A DNA stretch of 64,000 nt from Selaginella moellendorffii (Eukaryota; Streptophyta; Lycopodiopsida; Selaginellales; Selaginellaceae). The position numbers and the translations under genes are program-made. Below are positions 42,640 through 52,160 of the stretch, piece by piece. The stretch covers positions 248,001 to 312,000 of the forward strand of contig NW_003314333.1 of the NCBI RefSeq assembly GCF_000143415.4, read 5' to 3'. Below the pieces are notes generated by a model. The model did no database searches and was not told the DNA's origin. It saw only the letters and a program-made list of their open reading frames with translations. Positions within the stretch are counted from its first letter, which is position 1. Each line of letters starts with the position of its first letter.

Positions 42640-44166
42640 CTCGTCCATGTCGATCTCAAACACCTGTTCCTCGTCGTCGTCATCTTCTTCATGTCCGCCA
42701 CCCTTCTCGTTCTCGGACTCGTCCGTCACCAATTGCGATCCGGCTAGCGCTGACTCCTGTGCCGCCTGATCTCTGGCCACTGTACACATCTTCTCCAGCT
42801 CGCTGCTGCACGTCTCGCCACTGTCGTCCAGCTCCCTGCTCATCATCGACCCGACTTCCGCCAGGCACAGCCCGGCCTCGGCCGCTCGCTTCAGGAAGCT
42901 CGTGCACAGGATCATCATCCGGATGCACGCTTCCTTGAGCATGGGGAGCTGCTTCCTCAGCATGTCCGCGTCCTTGGCCGGATCCAACACCCGGATGTAG
43001 TCGAGCTCCTCCTCGGAGAACGGGAAGGAAGCCTGCGGCCAATGCAGCCACTCAAAGTATGGATCTTCGATGCTCTCCGGGAGGCACAGGCCGTGATCGA
43101 TGGGGATGAGCTCCACCGAGTTACACATGTTGGTGGTGGCGGCGGTGGTGGTGTTGTGGCGGACGAGGATGTTCCCGGCATGGCGATCCGTGTTGAAGAG
43201 CCGGACGTCGAGGATTCCCACGCGGTGGACTGCCGAGGCCGGGAAGCGCGAGCAGCCGCATTCGCTGGCCTCGTAGTCGTGCTCCACGAACTCCTGGAAC
43301 GATCCAATCTTGGCGGGCTTGCTCCCGGACCGACTCCACGCCGAGTTGATGTGGAAGATGGGATGCACGGCCTTGACAAGAACAGTGGCCGGCACCTGGG
43401 CGAAGTGGCCGTGATCCAGGAGATACGCGGCCACCTCGCGAATGCCAGTCTCGCCGACGCGGATGGATCGACTGAGCCCGGCCTGTCCGAGGCGGCGGCC
43501 CACGAATCCTCGCGGATTGTTGGGCGCCAGTGGCTCCTCGTCCGCTGGCTTGACGATGGCGATCTTCTTGCCGTGGCGATCTCGGAAGTAGTAGGCTCCT
43601 CCCAGTCCTCCCTGCGCTGGGAGCGGCTCCACGCCACGCTCGATCCCGGCACAGCTCTCCTGGATGAGGCGCTTGATCCTGGCGCAGCAGCTCCATCCGC
43701 CCACGATCTCGAACGGGCCGCGGCTGTCCTCCTCCTCCTCCTCCCCCCCGAGAAAGATTGCCGCATTGCTCTCTTTCTTGGACGGGCAGAGGCACGGCGT
43801 GGAGAAGCTCCGGTGGATGGTGCTGCTGCGCGCCAGCAGCACGGGCGAGTCGCAGCGCAGCTCGCTCACGTCGTCCTCGAGGACGTGATCCCCGAAAGAA
43901 AGATCGCTGTTCTCCGTGGAGATGCGCAGCACCGCCTGGATCTTCTTCTTGATCGACTGGACCTTGTCGCTGCGGTGGACCTCCATCCCCAGCACGCTGC
44001 CGTTGTCCGTCTGGACAAAGATCCGCCGCCTCCATCCCTGCTGCTTCTTCCACTGCTGCTTACCTTGCCCATCGCCCCCGCCGCAGCCGCCCCCTCCATG
44101 CAGCAGCCGCGCCTCTTGCTCGAGCTCGGGCATCGCCATAGCCAGGGATGGAGCTTCCGGCGGCAT
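42103..44166 (-). CDS. PI4KG: Phosphatidylinositol 4-kinase gamma (ubiquitin-like domain)
   Basis: Single exon; 687 codons from ATG 44166. A ubiquitin-like domain (about 47-115: RRIFVQTDNGSVLGMEVH, QSIKKKIQAVLRI) precedes the PI3/4-kinase domain with GGAYYFRDRHGKKIAIVKPA, DEEPLAPNNPRGFVGRRLGQ, EVAAYLLDHGHFAQVPATVL, the catalytic VGILDVRLFNTDRHAGNILV and the metal-binding ELIPIDHGLCLPES. Type-II-like gamma kinases of plants have this layout; some members phosphorylate proteins rather than lipid. The C-terminal third has polyglutamine, polyglutamate and Lys-rich runs (about 520-640). The frame is open to 44502, but the extra N-terminus would read across a tRNA-like element, so I start at 44166. 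Confidence 0.9.
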
Positions 44167-44303
44167 TCTCGATCGATCTCTCCGCGCCGGGAGCTGGGAG
44201 GCGAGGGAGGAGGATTGAAAGAGAGAAACAAGAAGAACGCTCTCCTCCGCCTCTCTCTTTCTCTCTCTCTCCTTTTCTTTCTCGCGTCCTCCTCTCTGCA
44301 GCG

Positions 44304-44372
44304 TAGCAGAGGTAGGTTGGCTGGCTGCGTTGGCCGGTCGGGGGTTCGAGTCTCGCCGGCTACGCCCGACGT
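44304..44372 (+). other. tRNA-like relic in the 5' leader region of PI4KG (antisense)
   Basis: TAGCAGAGGTAGG resembles the pol III A box and GGTTCGAGTCT the B box. A T-arm can form (CGGGG, loop GTTCGAG, TCTCG) and outer bases GCGTAGC and GCTACGC are complementary. The D arm is not regular and the anticodon loop lacks U33, so it is not a working tRNA. Read in reverse it gives the RDSNPRP string typical of tRNA antisense translation. Confidence 0.35.
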
Positions 44373-44705
44373 TAGAGCTGCCGCCATGCATCTCGGGATC
44401 GATTCCTCTCCCACTCGCAAATCTCTCCTCTCTCTCTCTTTGTTTGCATGAGAGAGAACGAATTTTGGATGAGGAGGATGGGTCCAATGTCGCTGTCACC
44501 ATTACGACAAAGTACGCTCTTACGATGTGATTGCATTTGCCAATTTTTTTGTATGGTGCATTGGTCCATCTGTCTAAATGCCAAAGTGCCCTTCCCTCAT
44601 CTTTAGGAAAGGGGGAATATCTTTCGAATTACTACCGGGTCAAACCTTCTAGCTAGCGGGGACGCGTTCGATTCCCGGGACTGGCAATTCTCAAGAAGCT
44701 TGGCT

Positions 44706-45992
44706 ATGGCGTTTGCCCTCGCAGCGTCCCCTCTTCCCTCCAGGCCCGGCAGTCTGCCGCGGCTGAGGAGCAATCGCAATGTCGTCGTGGTGCCAGTGCG
44801 ATGTCGGTCGCAATTGCAACCGCAGCATCGCCGCCTGGTGCTGCGGCTGTGCGCCACCACAGACACGAAAGAAGCTGAGAAAGAAGAAGAGGACGCGCTC
44901 GCTGCTGATGAATCCGGAGGAGTCAGTGGCGGCATTGGCGATGGCAATGGAGATTCCGGCGATGGCGGCGGGGGTGGATTGAGCTGGCTGTTCAATGCGC
45001 CAGTGTATGTTCTATGGGCGGGATTGATTGGGTACGCTTTCACCATGGCTCCAAATCAAACGCCGGTAAGAGGATAGCTTAGAGGATTGGAGTTTTCCTT
45101 CCCTTCTCGATGGTTTCCACCACCAATTCCATTCAGTACAGGGATCAATTGTTCGTGGAGAAGCTGCTGCTCTTGCGAGGCGACGAAGGTTTCTCGATCA
45201 ACCCGGTGCTTGTCACGGTCTGGTTTAGCATGGGCCTTCTTCCACTCATCTATGCGATGCTTCTCATCCCCACTGGAAGAAGGTAGGTACTTGAAGTTTC
45301 GATTTGGAAGAACAAAGCTCACGAAACTTTTCTACTTCCAGTGCGAAAGGTGGCGTTCCTGTGTGGCCGTTTTCTCTCGTTTCTTTCTTCACGGGGGTTT
45401 TTGCCTTGTTGCCGTACTTTGGGCTGTGGAATCCACCGCCACCCCGCGTAACCAAGCAAGAGCTCAGCACCTGGCCTCTCGTGGTGCTGGAATCAAAAAT
45501 CTTGTCTTTTGTAAGTTTGTCTCGATTTCTTCCTCAAGTGTGATTTTGATTTTTTTTTTTCCTTCTCGATCGATGTGTATCCAGTTTGTAGCCGCTTGCG
45601 CGCTTGGACTGGCCGCGAAAGCAGCGCTTTCCAACAGTGAGAGCTGGAGTCAGTACTTCGGATTTTTCCGAGAGAGCCGATTTGTAAGGATTTCAAGTTG
45701 CCGAGTTTGGCGTGACTTGGATCACCGGTTTTTTGTGCAGATTCACGTGATGAGCATCGACTTTGTCTTGCTTAATCTGCTCGTGGTCTTCTGGGTGTTC
45801 AACGATATCACGTTTCGGAGGTAACTCGAGTCGAGTCGAGCTTGTGATCACTGATAGGATCTTCATCTTCATTGGTGCTTTTCCAGGTCCAATAACTCAT
45901 GGCTGATTCCAGTGTCCATCATTCCACTCGTTGGTCCTGCATTATATCTCCTCTTGAGACCCGGCTTGCCGCCGCAAATGGTCGACGAGTAA
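44706..45992 (+). CDS. Plastid multi-spanning membrane protein, function unknown
   Basis: Six exons: 44706-45065, 45137-45282, 45342-45510, 45585-45683, 45741-45820 and 45887-45992; 319 codons. The first 60 residues are Arg/Ser/Ala-rich without acids (transit peptide), then an acidic/Gly-rich linker. Five or six hydrophobic segments follow: YVLWAGLIGYAFTMAP, LVTVWFSMGLLPLIYAMLLI, PFSLVSFFTGVFALLPYFGL, ACALGLAAKAAL, FVLLNLLVVFWVFNDIT and VSIIPLVGPALYLLL. Conserved-looking loops are LRGDEGFSINPV and WNPPPPRV. I recognise this as a conserved plant/cyanobacterial-type membrane protein but know no name for it. Part of its 3' half is duplicated at 47847-48250. Confidence 0.8.
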
Positions 45993-46189
45993 TGTTTTGT
46001 GTCCAGGCAATCAATCTTTTTCTGGTCGGTCGAGATTTCCGGGAATTCGTTGGGCTTGCCGCTTTTGCATTCGTTGTCGGCACTGTCATGTCAAAGTGCA
46101 CGTCTTCAATCGCCAATCAAGCTTCGAGTTGATCGCGTCCACGATCACGGGACACTTGCAGCTCACACGTATTGGTTTTGGTCTTTTGC

Positions 46190-46285
46190 TTTGCTTCAAG
46201 ACAAACTTGGTTTACCTGTGCTCTCGTCAATCCGGAGTTCCTGCAATGAGTTTCGATCGAATTTTACTCCCAGTTGAAAGTTCTG
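46190..46285 (-). pseudogene. Relic of the 3' end of the ascorbate peroxidase gene
   Basis: GTGCTCTCGTC, AATCCGGA and TCCTGCAA (46220-46247), followed by TCGAATTT and CTCCCAGTT, match the last exons of the peroxidase at 48262-48365. It sits just after the intact plastid membrane protein gene. From 46300 to 46699 there is AT-rich sequence without a supported gene. Confidence 0.7.
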
Positions 46286-46699
46286 AGATCGTGCCGTGAT
46301 CTCTGGCATATGGCCCCCCTGGGAGCAAACTTTCTCAATCTTTCGTAAGTGCTATGACAGGGTCCACCTAGAGGAAATTTTTCAAGGGGGAGAATTTTTA
46401 ACCTCTTGTTCCAGAATCTATAATTTATAAATTATTCCCATGGTCTCAATAAGGTGAATTTTATAACAGCTTATAAAAAGTCTATAGTGTCCATTAACTT
46501 TCTCTTCGGATACCAGCGTGGGCACTCCACACTGACGGAGCTCTTCACCCCCGCAGTTCATCGATTTCATCGATTCTCTCCTTCAGTAAAACTTCCTTCG
46601 CTTTGTCTAGCAGTCTCCGCCAGGAAATCCTGACCGTCCGTTTGTCATTTGTATACCGTATAAAGTCCCGAAGAACCCTAATTCCTTTTCCGTAGGGCA

Positions 46700-47777
46700 A
46701 TGAAGCAACTCGTGGGCAGGGAGAGGGAGCTGCGCGACTTGCTAGGCTACGTGGAACGGCGCATAGATAAGATTGTGCTTCTGCAGGGGCCGGAGCTCTC
46801 CGGCAAGACGGCTCTTCTGCGGGAGCTTCGGGCAGTCATGGCTTCCAAGTATGGCAGAACGATCCCCGTCTACCACCTCGATCTCACTTGTTTCAGAATG
46901 ACGGATGTTCTCGAGTGGATCCAAGGTAACGACAATTTTCTCATGGAAGAGTCCAAAGACTTGACAATCCTAGAGGTGATAGAGGAGATACTAGCTAGTG
47001 AGCATCAACTCCAGCCAGTGTTTATCATCGACCAGGCTGAAAGGATCCCCGAGATCTTTCCGCAGCCACGGGCACTGATAGAAGTCCTTGCGAAGATTGC
47101 ACGGGAGAGGAGAGGAGTGGTGATCCTGGCGAGTCTAGACGACTCTTTGCGGGAGGATTGGCAAGACCAAGTTCTTCCCTTTCACTTGGGATACTTCAGC
47201 GAGAAGGCCGCTAGGGCGTTTCTTCGTAAGCGAAGGGCAGCGGAGGACAGGAGATCGTGGTGGCAGCGGTGGTGGTCGAGGAGAGATCTAGTTAGTGACG
47301 AGGAATGGCGCGAGATATACCCCATTTGTGGTGGCTGCCCCAGGTTGCTTGGATTTTGCGTCTCCCCATACCCGAATCTTAGCGCAATAGTTGGCTCCGT
47401 GGTTGGGGGCGTACACACCGGACTGGAAGGCAGGGATGGCGAGTAAGTGATAGATATCTTGTTTCTAAGAAGTGCTTGGATCTAATCATTTGTGTTTTTG
47501 ATGGTGATCATCTAGGTGGGAGGGGGACAAGTACCGAAGGGTGGCGGAGCTGCTCGTGGAGAATGGAGGGAGCGTGGAGTGGTCTGTTGTTCTGGACAAG
47601 GTGTTTGGCAAGGATGTGAGCGAGGGGAGCTCTCAGCTCCGTGCCATGGCTTCTCGCAACATGATAAACGTCGAGTACTTGCCCGAGTCCAAGACCAAAG
47701 TGGTGATGGCTGGAAGTCCTGCGTATCTTTACGCCATGAGACTCGTGCTGGAAGGGAGAGATGAGCCGGATGTTTGA
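46700..47777 (+). CDS. P-loop ATPase of the STAND/ATPase_2 type with C-terminal winged-helix-like part
   Basis: Two exons: 46700-47442 and 47516-47777; 334 codons. VGRERELRDLLGYVER is followed by Walker A (QGPELSGKTALLRELRAV; the usual G-x-x-G-x-GK has Leu-Ser before GK), a Walker-B-like strand QPVFIIDQAERI, and a sensor-type strand GVVILASLDDSLRED. After an Arg/Trp-rich stretch (RSWWQRWWSRRDL) the segment DEEWREIYPICGGCPRLLGF resembles the GxP motif of STAND ATPases, and the last 80 residues look like a winged helix. Such ATPases act as switches in signalling or DNA-related work; a specific role is not shown. It lies between two copies of a duplicated gene junction. Confidence 0.75.
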
Positions 47778-47846
47778 CAATTCCTTCGTTCTATTCTTAA
47801 GTTTGATTTGATCTGGATGAACAAAACTATTGTTATTACAAAAACA

Positions 47847-48250
47847 GTAGAAAGGTGTGGCCCTTTTCTCTCGCGAATGCTGGGTAGCCAAGCAAGAACT
47901 CAGCACCTGGGCTGCTCGTGGAGCTCGAATAAAAAATCTTGTCTCGACTGTTTTAGATCTTTGTGAACATCACGATCGATACGCGTACGCTTTATAGACA
48001 CTTGCGGGCTTGGACTGGCCGCCAAAACAGCGCTTTCCAACAGTGAGAGCACGAGCTTGTGAAAAATCCGACTCTTCTCCAGTAATCTCATCTCAGCTTG
48101 CATCTTTGGAGATTATTGTCCGGAAAGATGCCTTTTCTGCGATCGTTGTCAACACTAGTGCACGTCTTCAATTGCGAATCAAACTTCAACTTCGCCCACG
48201 ATCACACTTGATCACGGGTATTATTCTTTTACTCTTTTCGCAAAAACTGT
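47847..48250 (+). pseudogene. Relic of the plastid membrane protein gene 3' half
   Basis: Matches 45342-46140 in order: GAAAGGTGTGG, CCTTTTCTCTCG, CAAGCAAGAACTCAGCACCTGG, AATCTTGTCTC, then CTTGGACTGGCCGCCAAA and CAGCGCTTTCCAACAGTGAG, and last GTGCACGTCTTCAATTGC. Small deletions break the frame. Confidence 0.82.
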
Positions 48251-48261
48251 ACTGGTTATGC

Positions 48262-49944
48262 CTAACTTGTGCTCTCGTCGATCCGGATTCCCTGCAACCA
48301 CATCAGTCAGCCAACAAGGAGGAGAACAAGAGCTACAAACTTGAGGTGGATCGAATTTGGCTCCCAGTTCACTCAGCTTGGCATGCGCTTGAGCATAGTC
48401 CTTGAAGAACGCATCCTGATCCTTGGCGTAGAGCTCGGCATGCTCCTGGAGATACACATTGAGATAAGTTTTTCTAATTTTCTTAAGTTGGTCTATTCTT
48501 TACCTTGAATCCTGGATCTTCGAAAAGGACTGCGTCCGTTGGCAAGACGAGAAGATCTTCGTCTCTTTTCTCCTTGATATCCTGCATACGATACGACCAG
48601 CGTTCACTACTATCCAAATTTTCTTTTGCCGGCCTTGAAATAAAGTCTACCTTGAAATATGAATTGTCAAATTTCAGCCATTCCACAGTCCAGGACTGGC
48701 CTCCTGGAGCTCCAGGTCCGTCTTTCTATCATGTTCTCAAGCATCAAAATGTCATCGAAGATGCTGAAAGAACCACTTTCGTTACCGTGTATTTCGTTTC
48801 CTTTTTTCCCCAGCCACTCCGTTCTGGTCTAGATCGTCCCAAGGTATGAGCACCTGACAGGGCAACAATGTCCTTGGTATATCAAGGCGATGAGTAAAAG
48901 TCTGCTCAAGCCAGGAAAATTCTTCAAAGCGGAAAGCGCACCTTGTCATCCAGTCCCATCCTGTGAAACACTTTGCGAAGGTGCTCGGAAGGATTTGGGG
49001 GTCCGGCACCTGGAAAAAAAATTAATTCCAGGCGTCAGAGGAACGGACACCATTTGTCGAAGTCCAAGTTGGCTAGCGCTTGGAAAACTCATTCTTACTT
49101 GGAAGGTTACCCTCCTTCGGGCATTGCTCTGGGCCTACGGTATCAACTCTTCCATATCGCATTGGAATCCGGGGTCCTCCAGCCATCTGATTCCATCACC
49201 TTTAGAAGTTTAGGCCAGCTTCTTTGTTCTTTCTTGATAAGTTTACCTCTATGGCGGTGGCGCTTGCAAGCTGGAAAAGATCGGCATAGCTTACTGCGGT
49301 GAATTTCTCCTTCACGGGATTAAGCAGCTTGAGAGCATTTATGAGTCCTGCCGTAAGTTCGAAGGGATCGTTACAAGCTTTTCGCAAGTTGCTAAAAGTT
49401 ACCAGCATTCGCTCCATGTTCCAACTCGATAGAGAAGCGCAGGCTTCCATTGGCACCACCACACTTGGGCCACTCGCTGATGTTCTTGTCATACGTTCCA
49501 GCGTCGTGCCATCCCAATCTAATCTGTCGATTCGAAAGAGCTCACAAGGTTTGATCGTTGAAAAAAAAAGAAAACAGTTTTTTGTTACTTACTAGTATAG
49601 GATTGCAATGCATTTTCGTGATCACTTCCTTGATCGCTTCCCTCGCTCCCACTAGCTGATCGAGCTGAGACGCGATCCTCTGGGACGATTCCACGGCGGC
49701 GGCTCCACTCCCAGACATGGCAAAAGTTCTGATCCTCCGCGAGCAGGCCTGATCGGTTGCAAACACGATCCATCGACATCGAGAAAGAGAGGAGGCAAAC
49801 ACTCACCGCACGGAGCGACAAACCCGATGATGAGAGCCGCCGATGAGGCGCCGCAGCAATGCTGAGCCTGGCAGTGACAGCAGGGAGAGATTTGCAGAGA
49901 AGCGCCCCGGAGAAAACGATCGACCTCGCCGACGCCATCGCCAT
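48262..49944 (-). CDS. APX: Ascorbate peroxidase, chloroplast (stromal-type)
   Basis: Class I heme peroxidase reducing H2O2 with ascorbate. Eleven exons: 49944-49807, 49748-49593, 49523-49403, 49347-49247, 49186-49099, 49009-48942, 48872-48786, 48725-48651, 48581-48504, 48445-48341 and 48291-48262; 348 codons. A transit-type N-terminus ([36 protein letters not shown]) precedes the mature enzyme. Catalytic Arg100, Trp103 and His104 lie in [14 protein letters not shown]; the proximal His233 in [20 protein letters not shown]; Trp265 in [14 protein letters not shown]; and Asp294 in [17 protein letters not shown]. It ends [15 protein letters not shown], the stromal-type short end without a membrane anchor; splice variants are possible. 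Its last exons are also present as a relic at 46190-46285. Confidence 0.94.
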
Positions 49945-50053
49945 TCTTTACTACTCCTGTTTCAGAGAAGGGACTCTTTTTTCTCTAGAGATAGCAGAAT
50001 ATTCACTAAATATTCCGGCAAAGAGTTTTAAATTACACGACCGGCTAGTCCAT

Positions 50054-51941
50054 TCAACGTTGTTTGAACGCTGACTCTTCGATGAATCCCATGGCCTCCA
50101 CCGACATGTACTCCTCGTCCCTGAATCGCAGCAAGAACTGGACGAATCGATAGGCATCCTGGAAATTCGACACGGTACCCAGCGAGATTTTCACGGCCCT
50201 GAATGTGGCGAGTGGATGCGCCGACGATGATCGCTGGGAAATCGGCGCCACCAGTGGATGATTCGCGAATCCGCAAGTCCCGAGCTTGATGTTCTGCTTC
50301 TCGGCCAGGCTGCGAACAATGTGAGGCGGGAAGAGATTCCCAGTGGAATCCACTAGATTGAACACCACCATGCTCCCTCGCTCGCGCTCCTTGCTGCCGT
50401 AGACCTTGATCATGGGCCGCGAGTTCTCGCCGACGTGGTTGATCCTCTTGAGATTGGCGTGCAGCCACGCTGCCAGGCATTCGACCCTCTTCCCGATCCT
50501 GTCCATGCCGATCGATTCCAGATGATCCAATCCCGTCGCTACTGCCGCCAGCGTGAGCCCATTGATCACCATTCCACCGTCCTCGCAAGCAATGTGAACT
50601 CCCGCGGCCTCCACAAACGCTGGGCTTGTCCTGGATTTGAGCTTCTTCATCACCAGAGCCTCCACATCCCGCCTGATCGCCAGGAATCCCACGCCGGGAG
50701 GATACCCCAGCGCGTGATGCAGCGAGCCCACCACGAATTCGGGCCGCTCGATCGCGACGTCCACTACTCCAGCCGCGGGGAGGGCGATCGAGACATCCAG
50801 CAGCGCGTGCCACCCCTTGGCGTGCGTTTGTTTGATCCAATCCACACCATAGCGAGTGCCGGTGAGGCCGGATTGCGCTGGAATGACGACGACGCCGCCG
50901 CCTTGGCCGATGACCAGTCTCGACGCCATCTTGTTTAGCAGCCGTTGGATCTCGCCCCGGGGAGCGGCGAGGTCCGTCGATCGCAGCCCGGCAACGCTAA
51001 CTCGGGTGCCCGACCTCGCCGCGGCCGAGACGAGGTGGCGGATGGACTCGTGCGCGTCCTGGCACACGAGAATCTGGCTGCTCCTGTCCAGTGGGTAGAT
51101 CTCTGCGAACAATCGGAAGCTGGCCGACACCCCAGCCGTCAAGACGAGCGTCGGGTAATCGTCCTTGGATGCGTTGAGCATGCCAAGGATCCTGTTCTGG
51201 AGGCCGACTATCCGGTTTCTTAGCCGAGAGCTGGATGGGAGAATGGATGCCGAGCAGGGAGCCTCTTCCAGAAGAAACTGCGTGTGTTCCTCCACCTGAG
51301 GAGATCCCAAAGATCAGGCTATGCGCGTTCCAGCAAATGCCGTGTGAAGGCAAAATACCTGGTAGCTCGAGAAGAGTGGATTGTTGGCGTAGTCAAGGTG
51401 TACCACGCGCTGGAGGTCGAGATTGGAGTACTGCTCCTTCCTCACATTGTCCAGGGACAGGTTCTCGAAGTAGTCCTCGTAATCATCCAGGAATTGCTCC
51501 TCGGCCTCGACGTACTCGGGAAGAACAGCCGGTCCCACGTTGATCTCCTCCTCGGGCACCGACGAGGATGTCGGCCAGCTTCTCTTGGAGGCCTGATCGT
51601 TGTCATCGGACGAGGAATTGAAGGAAAGGCTCCCCAGGAACTGATCGTTGGTGGAGGCCCGAGGATCCACCGCCTGCTCGCCGCTGGAATCAAGCGGGAA
51701 CAGGCTCTCGGCGTGGAAGGCACTGTACGAGTCTAGGCTCTCCGTGTCGTCCCAGTTCGCCGGCGATGATGGGCGATTCCCATTGCGAGCAGCAGGGGGC
51801 GATGATGCTGGCCGTGAATCGATCTTCTTCTGCGAGGAGAAACAAGCGAGTGAATTCCTGCGACCCAATTCAGCCTCTCACCTTGTTGCTGTGGCCGTGA
51901 GCTCCGGAATTGCGCAGCCTAGAGCTCAAGCGATTAAACAT
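50054..51941 (-). CDS. PLP-dependent class V aminotransferase, molybdenum-cofactor-sulfurase-like
   Basis: Three exons: 51941-51882, 51829-51359 and 51295-50054; 590 codons. A Ser/Asp-rich N-terminus (about 1-150) leads into VVHLDYANNPLFSSYQVEEH, the start of the sulfurase-like fold, then TLVLTAGVSASFRLFAEIYP, VVVIPAQSGLTGTRYGVDWI, LLDVSIALPAAGVVDVA and GSLHHALGYPPGVGFLAIRR. In related enzymes the PLP lysine lies in the SFxK part of that last block; here the aligned position reads LHH, so the Schiff-base Lys may be missing. Mo-cofactor sulfurases activate aldehyde oxidase and xanthine dehydrogenase; this branch of plant proteins lacks the C-terminal MOSC domain and has unknown substrates. The start in exon 1 (MFNRLSSRLRNSG) is inferred from phase. 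Confidence 0.85.
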
Positions 51942-52160
51942 TCTTCTTGCCGCAAATCGATCTTATCCAGGGCGAGGCGAGAATTCCTTTTCTTCTCTGG
52001 TGCTCGTCTTATGGTCGCGGGGTTCACTCCTTTTTGTGCATTTGGCGGCTTGCCGTGTTGACGCCAACGAATTGGACAGAAGCGCATCCACGCCACTCAA
52101 ATTTGACGGTAGCGATCGCCTAGGGTTTGTAGGGCTTTTTAGGGTTTACGAGCAGCAGCG

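Noticed and set aside
43042-44451. 469-codon plus-strand ORF opposite PI4KG
   Set aside because: It is the antisense shadow of a GC-rich kinase gene; no family resemblance, while the minus strand has a full kinase domain.
44167-44502. N-terminal extension of PI4KG by 112 codons
   Set aside because: The extension is low complexity and reads through the tRNA-like element (RDSNPRP string); the ATG at 44166 gives a normal start.
44640-44700. Second tRNA gene upstream of the plastid membrane protein gene
   Set aside because: Only a B-box-like segment is present; no D arm, anticodon arm or matching acceptor strand is found.
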